Assembly (NCBI RefSeq): GCF_035593305.1
Contig: NZ_CP141615.1
Coordinates: 1,860,001 to 1,924,000 of the forward strand
Reading direction: 5' to 3'
DNA: 64,000 bases
Source of the DNA: Limnochorda sp. L945t
GTDB taxonomy: Bacteria; Bacillota; Limnochordia; Limnochordales; Geochordaceae
Part shown: positions 1-8,854 of the stretch, piece by piece
Position numbering within the stretch: the stretch's first letter is position 1
Layout of the letters: each line of letters starts with the position of its first letter
Notes under the pieces: model-generated
The model's input: only the letters and a program-made list of their open reading frames with translations
Database searches by the model: none
Told to the model about the DNA's origin: nothing
Made by a program: the position numbers and the translations under genes

Positions 1-1
1 G

Positions 2-451
2 CCCCAGGAGCAGGTCGTGGACGGGCAGAGCGGGTGGGTGCTGCCGGCGGAGCGATGGGTCACGGAGGCGCTGGGATGCCTGGAGATGCTCCTGGGGCGG
101 CCGGAACTGCTGCAGGCCATGGGTGCCCGGGCCAGGGCGGAAGCCGAGCGGCGCCCGGTGGACGCGGGCCTCGAAGAGATGTGGCGGTCCATCGCGCAGG
201 CAGCCCGGCTGCCGGCCGAACGGGCGCGGCGTTCCGCTCCTGCCGAGCATGGGGCCGTTCCTGCCGGGACGGCGAGATCCGACAGGGCCGTCGCCGTCCA
301 CGGGGCGCCCGCGGCGGCGGGCGCCGGGGCGGCTCCGGGTGCAGGCAACGGGACGGCGCCGGCAGGGGTGCGCGCCGCTGCCGCGACGGAGCCGGGAGCG
401 CGCCGCCTCGGGGCGGTCGCGGCGGTGACCTCCGGTGCCCTTGGTCGTTGA
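2..451 (+). CDS. C-terminal part of a GT4-family glycosyltransferase (5' end outside window)
   Basis: The gene enters from the left edge in the frame that starts at base 2. The visible residues begin PQEQVVDGQSGWVLP, the usual end of a GT-B glycosyltransferase C-terminal domain, where a donor-site acidic residue is followed by a V-x-DG-x-SG-x-L-x-P loop. A helix with PELLQAMGARARAEAERR follows, and then a long Ala/Gly/Arg-rich tail of about 80 residues with no recognisable fold. It overlaps the next glycosyltransferase gene by 17 bases, so the two are probably translated from one message and act in the same glycan pathway. The sugar and acceptor cannot be told from this fragment. Confidence 0.75.
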   Translation, partial: PQEQVVDGQSGWVLPAERWVTEALGCLEMLLGRPELLQAMGARARAEAERRPVDAGLEEMWRSIAQAARLPAERARRSAPAEHGAVPAGTARSDRAVAVHGAPAAAGAGAAPGAGNGTAPAGVRAAAATEPGARRLGAVAAVTSGALGR

Positions 452-1649
452 CCTCACCCACTTCCTGCACGCCCGAAGCGGTGGGGTGCGCACCTACCTG
501 CGCTACAAGGGGCGCCACCTCGAAGCGGCGGGGTGGCGGCACGCCATCATCGCTCCCGGATCCCGGGACGGCATCCGGCGCCTGGAGCGTTCGCTGCTCG
601 TGACCCTCTGGTCGCCGGTGGTGCCGGGGGCCGCCCCCTACCGGGTGCTCGTGCGCACCCGGGCGGTGCTGGCCCTGCTGCGGCGGCTGCGCCCGTCCGT
701 CATCGAACTCGGCAGCCCCTACCTGTTGCCCAGCGTGGCCACCGCGGCAGGCCACCAGTTGGGGGCGCCCGTGGTGGGGTTCTACCACGCGCACGTGCCC
801 CAGGCCCACCTCGAGCCGCTCATCGGGATGCTGGGGCTCGCCCGCGGGGGCACGGTCGACCGGGCAGCGAGCGAGGCCGCCTGGCACTACCTGCGCCGGG
901 TCTACCGCCCGCTCGACCGCCTGGCGGCCCCTTCGGCCGCGATGGCGACCGAGCTTTCCCGGCATGGGGCCGTCCCACCGGCCGGCTGCACGGTCATCCC
1001 GCTCGGCGTCGACACCGAGGACTTCCACCCCCGTCACCGGTCCGCCGAGTGGCGGGCGGCGCACCTGGTGGCGGGCGCGCCGGCGAACGGTGCCGGCCGG
1101 GTCGTCGTCCTGTACGTGGGGCGCCTCTCGCCCGAGAAAGGAGCCGCCCGGCTCGTCGAACTCGCCGCCGAGCTGGAACGGGCGCAACCCGGGAGGTTCG
1201 TCGTCTGGATCGTGGGCGACGGGCCGCTGCGGGCGCAGCTTCAGCGTGCGGCGCCGCCCAACGTGGGGTTCCTCGGGCACCTGGAGGGCCCGGCCCTGCG
1301 CACGGCTTACGCGAGCGCCGACTTGTTCGTGACCGCTTCCGAGAGCGAGACGTTCGGGCTGGCGCCCCTGGAGGCGCAGGCGAGCGGGCTCCCGGTGGTG
1401 GCGCCGGCGAGCGGGGCGCTGCCCGAGGTGGTCGATCCCCGGTCGGGGCGGCTCGTGCCGTCGGCCGCGCCTGCCGCTCTGGCGGCCGCCGTGACGGCGC
1501 TGGCACGGCAACCGTCGGAACTGGCGGCCAGGGGGCGCTCGGCCCGGGCCTTCGTGGAGGGACGCTTTTCGTGGGAACGCACCTTTCGCCGCCTGATGGC
1601 CCTCTACGCGGACGTGCTGGCGGCGAGGCGCCGCCCGGCCCTGCGTTGA
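435..1649 (+). CDS. GT4-family glycosyltransferase
   Basis: A 404-residue retaining glycosyltransferase of the GT-B fold, expected to move a sugar from a nucleotide-sugar donor to an acceptor at the cytoplasmic face. The N-terminal domain begins MPLVVDLTHFLHARSGGVRTY with the typical SGGV-x-TY loop. The C-terminal domain starts near residue 230 with VVVLYVGRLSPEKGAARLVEL. The donor-binding E-x7-E region reads SESETFGLAPLEAQASGLPVV near residue 300. The GTG start at 435 lies inside the end of the preceding glycosyltransferase gene, and the stop overlaps the TTG start of the next gene, so these genes look co-transcribed. Glycosyl transfer is well supported; the substrate is unknown. Confidence 0.88.
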   Translation: MPLVVDLTHFLHARSGGVRTYLRYKGRHLEAAGWRHAIIAPGSRDGIRRLERSLLVTLWSPVVPGAAPYRVLVRTRAVLALLRRLRPSVIELGSPYLLPSVATAAGHQLGAPVVGFYHAHVPQAHLEPLIGMLGLARGGTVDRAASEAAWHYLRRVYRPLDRLAAPSAAMATELSRHGAVPPAGCTVIPLGVDTEDFHPRHRSAEWRAAHLVAGAPANGAGRVVVLYVGRLSPEKGAARLVELAAELERAQPGRFVVWIVGDGPLRAQLQRAAPPNVGFLGHLEGPALRTAYASADLFVTASESETFGLAPLEAQASGLPVVAPASGALPEVVDPRSGRLVPSAAPAALAAAVTALARQPSELAARGRSARAFVEGRFSWERTFRRLMALYADVLAARRRPALR

Positions 1650-2482
1650 CGGCGGAGGTCGCCCAACGATCGGGACGGCTCGAGGGGAGGCCGGCCTGGC
1701 GCGTGCGCCCCTACCTCCCCTCCGACCGGGCCGCCGTCCGGGCCATCTGCATCCAGACCGCGTGGGCGGGGAGCAGCGTGGCAGAGCGCTTCCCCGACCC
1801 CGAGCTCTTCGCCGACTTTCTCACCGCCTACTATACGGACGCCGAACCCGCCTCCACCTGGGTCGTCGAGGCGATGGAGCCCGCTTCGGACCGGGAGCGG
1901 CCCCGCGTCGTCGGCTACCTCACGGCCTGCCTCGACCCGGCCCGCTTTCGCCGCCACCGCCTGCGCACGGCCCCCGGCATGGCGGTGCGGCTGCTCGCGA
2001 TCCTCGTCCGCGTGCTGGTGCACACCTTGGGCGAGCGCCTCCGCGGCGTTCCCGCCCCCGCCCCGGGCGCCCGGCAGCTGCGGTTCCTCGGATGGCTCGT
2101 CGGGCGCTCCTGGCGGGAAGTGCCCCAGGCACCGCCCGGTTGTGGCCACTTCCATTTCAACATCTTGCCGGCCTGGCGTGCCGCCGGGGCGGGGCTTGCC
2201 CTGGTGCGGGCGATGGAGGCCAGGGCGCTCGAGGTGGCCCGCCTCGGGCGGATCCGGGGGATGTACGGGCAAATCGCCATCGGCGAGAGCCGGCGGTCGG
2301 CCGCCCTCTTCGAGCGGCTCGGCTGGAAGCTGTACGACAGCCGCCCGTTCACCAAGTACGGGGAGCCGGCGTACGGCGAGCCGGCCGGCCACGCCGGTGC
2401 GCCGGCCCCGCCCGGCTCGCGCAGCGCCGACGGCGCTCCCGCGGCCCGCCGCATGGCGACCTTCTGGAAGCCGCTTCCCTGA
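1646..2482 (+). CDS. GNAT-family N-acetyltransferase
   Basis: A protein of about 278 residues with a GNAT fold, expected to move an acyl group from acyl-CoA to an amine or protein. The N-terminal strand-helix reads WRVRPYLPSDRAAVRAICIQTAW. The region HFHFNILPAWRAAGAGLALVRAMEARA around residue 180 resembles the acetyl-CoA-binding motif A, and SRRSAALFERLGWKLYDSRPF is the usual motif B segment. A long insertion (residues 95-165) makes it larger than a minimal GNAT. The TTG at 1646 overlaps the stop of the glycosyltransferase gene (TTGA); a GTG at 1703 is an alternative start. Position suggests a role next to the glycosyltransferases, for example sugar N-acetylation, but that is inference. Confidence 0.75.
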   Translation: MTAEVAQRSGRLEGRPAWRVRPYLPSDRAAVRAICIQTAWAGSSVAERFPDPELFADFLTAYYTDAEPASTWVVEAMEPASDRERPRVVGYLTACLDPARFRRHRLRTAPGMAVRLLAILVRVLVHTLGERLRGVPAPAPGARQLRFLGWLVGRSWREVPQAPPGCGHFHFNILPAWRAAGAGLALVRAMEARALEVARLGRIRGMYGQIAIGESRRSAALFERLGWKLYDSRPFTKYGEPAYGEPAGHAGAPAPPGSRSADGAPAARRMATFWKPLP

Positions 2483-2597
2483 CGGCAGTGACGGAAGGCC
2501 GCCCTGCCCCGCCCCACCCCGCCCCGCCAGGAGGTCGCGCCCCGCAAGGAACCCCCACCCCCGCGGCGAAGCCCATCCGCCACAGGAGGAAGTGCTA

Positions 2598-4772
2598 ATG
2601 CCAGGCGTACCGGGAGCGTCTCCTTCAGCTCCGGCCTCTGTCGCCACCTCGGCCGCCACCGCCGGCTCGCCACCCGCCGCCGGCGCCGTCGTGCGCACCG
2701 TGTGCCCGCACGACTGCCCCGACCAGTGTTCGATCCTGGCGACCGTGCACGACGGGCGGCTCGTCAAGGTGGCCGGCGACCCGGCGCACCCGTTCACGGG
2801 TGGCTTCTTGTGCGCTAAGGTCAACCGCTACCCCGAGCGGGTCCATTCCCCCGAGCGCATCCCCACCCCCCTGCGCCGCGCCGGCCCCAAGGGGAGCGGC
2901 CGCTGGGAGCCCGTCTCGTGGCCGCAGGCCCTCGACGACATCGCCGAGCGCTGGCAGGCCGTCCGCGCCCGCTGGGGCCCCGAGGCCATCCTCGCGTACG
3001 CCTACAGCGGCAACATGGGCCTGGTGAGCCGCAACCTGCCCCGGGCCCTGTTTCACGCCCTCGGCACGAGCCAGGTCCACGTCGGCACGGTCTGCGACAC
3101 CACCGCCGAAGCCGCCTGGGAAGCCACCCACGGGCCCGTCTCCCCCCTCGACCCGGAACGGGCCGCCGGCGCCGACCTCATCGTGGCGTGGGGCGCCGAT
3201 CCGCTCACGTCCAACGTGCACCTGTGGCCCTTCATCGAACGGGCACGCTCCCGGGGCGCCCGGCTCGTCGTCATCGCCCCCTACCGCAACCGCACGGCGC
3301 AGCGGGCCGACTGGTGGATCCCGGTGCGGGTGGCGACCGACGGCGCGCTGGCGCTGGGCGTGGCCAACGTGCTCTTTCGGGAGGGGCGGGCCGACGTCGC
3401 CTTCCTGGAACGGGAAGCCGAGGGGTGGCGGCGCTGGGCCGAGGACGTGCTCCCCCACTACCCGCCCGAGCGGGTCGCCCAACTCACCGGCGTCCCCGCC
3501 CCCGACGTCCAACGGTTCGCCCGCCTGCTGGCCGGGGCGCGGGCGCCTTTCATCCGGATCGGGGCGGCGCTGGGGCGCACGCTGTACGGGGGCGCCGCCG
3601 TGCGGGCCGTCGCCGTTTTGCCGGCCGTGCTGGGCGCCTGGGCCCGCACCGGCTCGGACGGCCACCCCGTTGCCGGCGCTTACCTCGAGAGCTCGTACGC
3701 GTTCGCACTGGATTACGAGGCGCTGCGCCGGCCCGACCTGCTGCGACGGCCCGTCCGCCGGGTCAGCCACACCCAGCTCGGGCGGGCGCTCACCGAGTGG
3801 GACGACCCTCCCGTCAAGGCCCTGCTCATCATGGCCAACAACCCGGCCGTCACCTGCCCCGACGCCGGCCGGGTGCGCCGGGGGCTCGAGCGGGAGGATC
3901 TCTTCGTGGTCGTGCACGACAGCTTCATGACCGACACGGCGGCGCTGGCCGACCTCGTGCTGCCGGCGACGACCTCCATGGAAAGCGAGGACGTCTACCG
4001 CAGCTACGGCCACCTCTACATCCAGTACGCCCGCCCGGTCATCCCGCCGGTCGGCGAGTCACGCTCCAACGCCTGGGTCGTCCGGCAACTCGCGGCCCGC
4101 TTCGGCCTCGACGACGAGGTCTTCCGGCGAGACGTGGCCGGCCACGTGCGGGCGCTCCTGGCCGGCCAGCCCGAGGAGCTCGTCGAGCGCGTGCTCTCGG
4201 GCCAGCCGGTCAAAGTCCCGCCCACGGGCGGCCCCGGCCGCTGGCGCACCGCCTCGGGCAGGATCTCTTTCGTACCGCCTCCCAACTTCACGGCCGACAC
4301 GGACCAGCCGCGCAACGGCACGGCCACCCGCCCCGCCGGTGATGCGGGCGCCCGAGCCGGCGGGGCCGGCGACCGTCCCGGCCGCGTCGCAGGCGCCGCC
4401 GAAGCTCCCTATCCCCTGCGGCTGCTCACGGCGCCGGGGGCCGTCATGAGCCACACCGGGTTCGAGGCGGTGGCCACGCTCAGGCGGCGGGCCGGCGCTC
4501 CGGTGTGCCTGCTGCATCCCGAGGATGCCCGCGCCCGGGGCATCGCCGACGGCCAGCCGGTCATGATCTTCAACGAGCGCGGCCATGTCGGGCTGCGAGC
4601 CCGGGTCACCGGGGACACGCAGCCCGGGCTCGTGGTCGTGGAAGGGACGAGGGCCACCCGGGCCTATCTTTCGGGCGGCCCCCTCAACGTGCTGACCTCG
4701 GATCGGATGGCCGACGTGGGGGAGGGCGCCACCTACCAGAGCACGTGGGTGGACGTGCGCCCCCTCCCCTGA
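2598..4772 (+). CDS. molybdopterin-dependent oxidoreductase (DMSO reductase/formate dehydrogenase superfamily)
   Basis: A 724-residue MopB-family oxidoreductase. Cysteines at about residues 36, 40, 44 and 72 (CPHDCPDQC, then GGFLCAK) form the 4Fe-4S site. They are followed by the family region PFTGGFLCAKVNRYPERVHSPERIPTPLRRAGPKG. The central domains bind the pterin cofactor, and the C-terminal beta-barrel binding domain runs from about residue 610 (PLRLLTAPGAVMSHTGFE) to GEGATYQSTWVDVRP. No twin-arginine signal is visible, so it is probably cytoplasmic. No electron-transfer or membrane subunit is encoded beside it, so it may work alone or with distant partners. The ATG at 2598 has an AGGAGGA site seven bases upstream. 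The substrate cannot be predicted. Confidence 0.9.
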   Translation: MPGVPGASPSAPASVATSAATAGSPPAAGAVVRTVCPHDCPDQCSILATVHDGRLVKVAGDPAHPFTGGFLCAKVNRYPERVHSPERIPTPLRRAGPKGSGRWEPVSWPQALDDIAERWQAVRARWGPEAILAYAYSGNMGLVSRNLPRALFHALGTSQVHVGTVCDTTAEAAWEATHGPVSPLDPERAAGADLIVAWGADPLTSNVHLWPFIERARSRGARLVVIAPYRNRTAQRADWWIPVRVATDGALALGVANVLFREGRADVAFLEREAEGWRRWAEDVLPHYPPERVAQLTGVPAPDVQRFARLLAGARAPFIRIGAALGRTLYGGAAVRAVAVLPAVLGAWARTGSDGHPVAGAYLESSYAFALDYEALRRPDLLRRPVRRVSHTQLGRALTEWDDPPVKALLIMANNPAVTCPDAGRVRRGLEREDLFVVVHDSFMTDTAALADLVLPATTSMESEDVYRSYGHLYIQYARPVIPPVGESRSNAWVVRQLAARFGLDDEVFRRDVAGHVRALLAGQPEELVERVLSGQPVKVPPTGGPGRWRTASGRISFVPPPNFTADTDQPRNGTATRPAGDAGARAGGAGDRPGRVAGAAEAPYPLRLLTAPGAVMSHTGFEAVATLRRRAGAPVCLLHPEDARARGIADGQPVMIFNERGHVGLRARVTGDTQPGLVVVEGTRATRAYLSGGPLNVLTSDRMADVGEGATYQSTWVDVRPLP

Positions 4773-4827
4773 GCCCGGCGACGTCATGCCCGCCACCCCT
4801 GCCCGCTCACGGCCCCCGGCGGGCGCG

Positions 4828-5823
4828 TCACGGCCCGGACCGCCGCTTGATGGTCACCTTCGCCCCCAGGCTCGCCCCGAACCGCTCCTTGGCGCTGCCC
4901 ATGTTGACCGCAATCTCCACCAGGTCGGTGCTCGCCAGGAAGACCAGGTCCTCGCCCTCGGGCACGTCCCCGTACGTGTGCACCCACACCGACGGGATGG
5001 CCGTGTTGCCCACCTGTACGACCAGCTGGTCCCCTATCTGCAGCCCCCACCGCCGCACCATCTCGCCGGTGATGTTGGCCTGAAGGTTGCCGTACTGGTC
5101 GATGAAAATGATCTGTCCGGTCAGCGCCTCTTCCGTCTGTTGCGCCGGTTCGACCGCCAGCCGCACGTAGTCGCCGATCTCCGGGCCCACCGCCTCGACG
5201 GGCCATCCCGCCGCCAGATGCGCCGCCACCGGGGTGAAGATGTCCCGCCCGTGGAACGAGTACGACACCGGCCCCGGCCGCATGTAGCTCCGGTTGATGA
5301 TGTGCCGCACGCTCTTGACCCCGAACTCCTGCATCACCAGCGTGAACAGCCCGTTGTCCGGCCCCACGTACACGTGCCCGTTGCGAGTTTCCACGACGAT
5401 CGGCCGCCGCTCGGTGCCCACGCCCGGATCGACCACGCCCACGAAGACCGTCCCCGCCGGGAACTCCCTCGCCGCAAGCCACAGCGTCACGGCGCCCTCG
5501 TGGATGTTGTACGGTTGGACCTGGTGCGTGATGTCGACGAGCTTCACGTCCGGGAAGGTCGCGAGCGCCACGCCCTTGATGGCGCCGACGTAGAAGTCCC
5601 GCTCCCCGTAGTCGGTCATCAGGGCGACGACGCCGTTGGGAGTGAAGCGCTCCTGGCCGCCTGCCTCGGCCGCCCGCGCCGCCGGCGCCAGCACCGGCAC
5701 CCCCGGCGTCGCCCACGGCACCCCCGCGACTCCTGCCAGCCCCCACGCGGCTGCCGCCACGACGGTTGCCACGGCCACTGCCAGCGCCGGCGCGGCCGAA
5801 GGCCTCCTGACCCACCGGTTCAT
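4828..5823 (-). CDS. SAM hydrolase / SAM hydroxide adenosyltransferase family protein (DUF62) with signal peptide
   Basis: A 331-residue protein of the family that includes S-adenosyl-L-methionine hydrolases, chlorinases and fluorinases. The core starts VVALMTDYGERDFYVGAIKG and includes DITHQVQPYNIHEGA, VVDPGVGTERRPI and GPDNGLFT, all typical of the N-terminal SAM-binding domain. A C-terminal beta-barrel domain follows, with IDQYGNLQANITGE. Most members hydrolyse SAM to adenosine and methionine. Unusually, the chosen ATG at 5823 begins MNRWVRRP followed by about 25 Ala/Val-rich hydrophobic residues and APAARAAEA, which looks like a Sec signal peptide. AGGAGG lies 11 bases upstream of this ATG. 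The frame stays open upstream to 5961, but that part looks non-coding. Confidence 0.88.
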   Translation of the reverse strand: MNRWVRRPSAAPALAVAVATVVAAAAWGLAGVAGVPWATPGVPVLAPAARAAEAGGQERFTPNGVVALMTDYGERDFYVGAIKGVALATFPDVKLVDITHQVQPYNIHEGAVTLWLAAREFPAGTVFVGVVDPGVGTERRPIVVETRNGHVYVGPDNGLFTLVMQEFGVKSVRHIINRSYMRPGPVSYSFHGRDIFTPVAAHLAAGWPVEAVGPEIGDYVRLAVEPAQQTEEALTGQIIFIDQYGNLQANITGEMVRRWGLQIGDQLVVQVGNTAIPSVWVHTYGDVPEGEDLVFLASTDLVEIAVNMGSAKERFGASLGAKVTIKRRSGP

Positions 5824-5996
5824 GGACTGCCAGACCTCCTGTCCGGTTCTGCATTGCGCGGCTCGCTGCTCGGCTCGTTGCGCTGCGGAGGCCATACGAC
5901 GTCTTCCATGCATTCCCTGCGAAGGGAGCCCGCCCTGCGAGGCGAACCCCATCGGCGACATCGTGGCGACTCCTGTTGCGGAGGGACGGTATCCCC

Positions 5997-6482
5997 ATGG
6001 ATGAAAACAGACCGGACGCGGCCCTGGCCCGTGCGTATCTTCCGTCCTTGCTCGACATGACCGCGGAGCGGATCCGGGAGGCCCTCGCCGGCTTGAGCGA
6101 CGCCGAACTCCGCGCCCGCCCCCAGGGCCTGGCGCCGGCCCTGTGGCAGATCGGGCATGTGGCGCTGAGCGACGCCAACCTGGCCGCCCGCGCGGGGGAG
6201 GCGGTGGCGTTGCCGGAGGGTTACGCGGCCTTGTTCTCGAGGGGTTCGACGGGAGATGGGGAGTTGCCGCCCAAAGAGGACGTGCTGCGGCTTTTCCAGG
6301 AGGCGCACGACCGGCTGCTGCGCCTGGCCGGGGGCGACCTCGACCGCCCGGCCGTCTCGCCGTCGGGCGCGTACCGCACGGTGGGCGAGGGCCTCGTCTT
6401 CATGCTCTACCACCGGGGCTATCATCACGGGAAGCTCATGACCCTGCGGGCGCTGCTGGGCAAGCCGCGGCTGCTCGGTTGA
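5997..6482 (+). CDS. DinB-family protein
   Basis: A 161-residue four-helix-bundle protein of the DinB/YfiT superfamily. Family members usually bind a divalent metal through three histidines, and some are thiol-dependent transferases. The candidate ligands here are the His in WQIGHVALSDANLA and the pair in HRGYHHGKL. The N-terminal helix reads LARAYLPSLLDMTAERIREALAGLSDAEL, the typical start of the family. The ATG at 5997 has GGAGGG eleven bases upstream; a TTG at 5976 would add seven residues but lies on that site. It is divergent from the SAM hydrolase gene and convergent with the next gene. No partner or substrate is suggested by the context. Confidence 0.75.
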   Translation: MDENRPDAALARAYLPSLLDMTAERIREALAGLSDAELRARPQGLAPALWQIGHVALSDANLAARAGEAVALPEGYAALFSRGSTGDGELPPKEDVLRLFQEAHDRLLRLAGGDLDRPAVSPSGAYRTVGEGLVFMLYHRGYHHGKLMTLRALLGKPRLLG

Positions 6483-6483
6483 C

Positions 6484-6523
6484 GGCGGCGCCCGACGCCG
6501 CCCGCGGCCGGGGCACGTGCCCC
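6484..6523. terminator. two hairpins in a convergent intergenic gap (candidate bidirectional terminator)
   Basis: The 45-base gap between the convergent DinB gene and the 593-aa gene holds two perfect GC-rich inverted repeats. The first is GGCGGCG with CGCCGCC around a five-base loop (6484-6502). The second is the palindrome GGGGCACGTGCCCC (6510-6523). There is no U-tract on either strand, so termination is inferred from position and structure only. Confidence 0.45.
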
Positions 6524-6527
6524 GCCC

Positions 6528-8309
6528 CTACAGCGCACCGCTCAGGAAGAGCATCTCGGTGAGCTCGTCCGCCTCCGGGTCGTCGGGGTCGATGGCCGTG
6601 TAGAGGCGGATACGTTCGCCCACGTGGTGCCGTAGCCGGTACGGGAGTTCGGCCCACCGGTCGTCCGTCACCAGACCCTCCTGCGCGAGCCACCGGTAGA
6701 AGTCCCGCACGTCCAGGGTGAACGTCTCCGCATCCGACGGGCTCGAGGGATAGCGGCGCACGTACGTCCAGAAGAAGAACGCCGCCAGATAGCCCCCGGT
6801 CGCGTCGAGCAGCCCGGCCGGCGGCAGGTCCTGTCCCGAAACCAGGTACGTGCGCAGCGTCTCGATGTGTTGGAGCTTGCGCGTGCGGACCCGTTCGCCG
6901 AGCCCCTGCTGCTGGAGGTGCAGGTCCCACCGGGCGAGCAGCGCCTCGTCAGAAGGCCGGGCACCGTCGTAGGAGAGCCCGGGCCCGCCGGCGGCAAGCC
7001 GGCCCTCCTCGTGGGAGACCCGCCCCGCCTTGCCCCGGGCATAGGTGCCGGCGCCCGCTCGCGCGTAGGCGCCGGCCTCGGCCTCCCGCCAGGTCTCGTC
7101 CATGCCCAGTGCGTCCTGCGCCTCCTCGAGGTCGACGGCCAGTTGCCGGAGGTGCCGCTGAATGCGGGCCGCCAGCGTGCGCCGCAGCTCCAGCCGTCGC
7201 AACCGCCCGGCCGCTCGCTCGGCCGAAGCCGACTCGGCCATCATCCTGTCGACCCGGGCGAGCAAGGCCACGTCATCCGCCAGCGCGACCGACCGGTGGC
7301 GCTGCAGGACCCCGGGGTAGCTGCCACGCCAGAGGTCACCGCCCTCGCCACCCCCGCCGATCAGCCGGATCCGCGGGTCACGGGCCACGGCCTCGTCAGC
7401 CGGCGAACCCGGATACGTCCCGAAACCCGGAAGCTGCGCGTAGGCCTGCAGGAGGAGTTCGTCCAGCAGGGAGCTACAACCCCTGCGCAACTGCGACACG
7501 ACGAAGTCGCACAGGCGCCGGTCGTCTGCGCGAATCCGCTCTTCGTCCCGTTCTTCAGGGCTTTCGGGAGTGACGCGCAGCACGTGCGCACGCGCCTCGT
7601 AGCGCACGATGAGGTCGGCCCGCTCGTCCCATTCGCCGGGAAGCCGGTACGGCGCCATGGCCGCCGTCGTCTGGAGGTGGAGCCCCCTCCGCTCTTCGCC
7701 GACGTCCCGGAGGAGGCGCTCGAGCAGCTGCCTCAGGTCGGCAGGGGCGAGCACACGGGCACGTCGGCCTCCCTCGCCGGGATGCCGCTCGCCCTCGCCG
7801 TACCCGCCGGCCCCGCCCTCCCGGTCGCCCTGGTCTTGCTCGCTGCCGTCGCCACGCCGGGCGGCGTACGCCAGGAAGAAGTCCATGATCTCCGCCGCCT
7901 GCCTGCGGACCTCGGCATCGATCTGCCGTTCGAGGGCGTCGGCGTCGGCCTGGGGCAGCGTGCGCGGCAACGGCCGCCCATGCGGGTCGACCACACCGGC
8001 ATTTTCGAGGGCGGTCCCGAACGGCTCGAGCCGCCAGAGGGGCAACATGCGGCCCCAACCCCCGCGGGGCGGTCTCAGGCGAAAAGCCTTGCCCTCCAGT
8101 ACCACGCGGGCCGGTGCGTACGTGCCCGTCCCGCTTCGCACCATGAACCGCAGGCGGCCCACGGCCTCCCGTACGGACGCCTCTGTGGTCTTGCGCTCTT
8201 CGAGGCCGAGGGCCTCCACCACCCGTCGCACCAACTCCCGGATGTGGATGGGGCCCTGCAGCGCCCGGCAGAGATCCTCGGTAGTAGCCCGGATCGTGCG
8301 GCGAGCCAA
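6528..8309 (-). CDS. hypothetical protein with N-terminal winged-helix-like region; member of a family repeated in this window
   Basis: A 593-residue protein I do not recognise. Residues 1-85 (LARRTIRATTEDLCRALQGPIHIRELVRRVVEALG, then ASVREAVGRLRFMVRSGTGTYAPARVVLEGKAFRLRPP) look like a winged helix-turn-helix. Residues about 130-330 include a charged low-complexity linker; about 340-420 are Arg/Glu/Leu-rich and probably helical (LRRLELRRTLAARIQRHLRQLAVDLEEAQDAL). The C-terminal 130 residues (KLQHIETLRTYLVSGQDLPPAGLLD, FFFWTYVRRYPSSPSDAETFTLDVRDFYRWL) look like a compact helical domain. The TTG start at 8309 has a GGGGGAGAGG site. It lies downstream of fliS on the same strand, 93 bases away, but nothing in it is flagellar. 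Relatives occur at 36782-37033 (N-terminal domain only) and 18393-18990 (decayed C-terminal part). Confidence 0.8.
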   Translation of the reverse strand: MARRTIRATTEDLCRALQGPIHIRELVRRVVEALGLEERKTTEASVREAVGRLRFMVRSGTGTYAPARVVLEGKAFRLRPPRGGWGRMLPLWRLEPFGTALENAGVVDPHGRPLPRTLPQADADALERQIDAEVRRQAAEIMDFFLAYAARRGDGSEQDQGDREGGAGGYGEGERHPGEGGRRARVLAPADLRQLLERLLRDVGEERRGLHLQTTAAMAPYRLPGEWDERADLIVRYEARAHVLRVTPESPEERDEERIRADDRRLCDFVVSQLRRGCSSLLDELLLQAYAQLPGFGTYPGSPADEAVARDPRIRLIGGGGEGGDLWRGSYPGVLQRHRSVALADDVALLARVDRMMAESASAERAAGRLRRLELRRTLAARIQRHLRQLAVDLEEAQDALGMDETWREAEAGAYARAGAGTYARGKAGRVSHEEGRLAAGGPGLSYDGARPSDEALLARWDLHLQQQGLGERVRTRKLQHIETLRTYLVSGQDLPPAGLLDATGGYLAAFFFWTYVRRYPSSPSDAETFTLDVRDFYRWLAQEGLVTDDRWAELPYRLRHHVGERIRLYTAIDPDDPEADELTEMLFLSGAL

Positions 8310-8401
8310 GCCGGCCTCTCCCCCTCGGGAGCGAGAGATTGGCCGGACGCGGCATGCGAACCTGCACGCCCGGGCGCCTCTTCGCGCGCCCGGAGCACGG
8401 T

Positions 8402-8824
8402 TCAGGCAGTCGGGCCCGTGCCAGCCCCGGCTGGCTGCGCCGGGGCCGGCGTGGCGGCGGCCGCCTGCGCCCACGCGTCCCGGAGGCCGGCCAGCAGGCT
8501 CTCGACCTCCTTGGCAGCCTGGGCATCCTTGCGGACGTTGGCGTGCACGAGACGCCGGTACATGTACTCGTAGAGCCGCAACAGCTTGGCTCCCAGCTCG
8601 CCGCCCGCCTCCACGTTGAGCGACGACATCAGCTCGGCCACGATGTCCTGGGCCTTGAGCAGGTGGCGCGCCGAGGCGTCTCGGTCCTTGCGCTCGATGG
8701 CCTCCTGCGCCGCCTTGCAGTTGCGGATGCCCGCGTCGTACAGCATCACGATGAGCTGCCCCGGCGTGGCCGTCTCGACCTGCTGTTTGCGGTACGTCCC
8801 CAACACCTGCTGCTGGTAGCCCAA
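8402..8824 (-). CDS. fliS: flagellar export chaperone FliS
   Basis: A 140-residue FliS. The chaperone binds the disordered C-terminus of flagellin in the cytoplasm and keeps it unpolymerised until export. The N-terminus (MGYQQQVLGTYRKQQVETATPGQLIVMLYDAGIRNCKAA) and YEYMYRRLVHANVRKD are strongly conserved family segments making up the helical bundle. A short Ala/Pro-rich tail (AAATPAPAQPAGAG) follows. The start is TTG at 8824 with GGAGG eight bases upstream. It sits last in the run GT2-TPR, fliD, fliT-like, fliS, a classic filament-assembly order. A GC-rich inverted repeat at about 8369-8395 lies just downstream but has no U-tract. Confidence 0.95.
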   Translation of the reverse strand: MGYQQQVLGTYRKQQVETATPGQLIVMLYDAGIRNCKAAQEAIERKDRDASARHLLKAQDIVAELMSSLNVEAGGELGAKLLRLYEYMYRRLVHANVRKDAQAAKEVESLLAGLRDAWAQAAAATPAPAQPAGAGTGPTA

Positions 8825-8854
8825 CTCGTCCGCCTCCCGTGTGGCCTGTGCGGC

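Noticed and set aside
60-1511. 483-residue open frame on the minus strand opposite the GT4 gene
   Set aside because: Arg/Gly/Pro-rich product without domains, fully antisense to a well-supported glycosyltransferase; typical high-GC shadow frame.
2625-4013. 462-residue minus-strand frame opposite the molybdopterin oxidoreductase
   Set aside because: Composition is the mirror of the GC-rich codons of the real gene; no motif, and the plus-strand gene has full family signatures.
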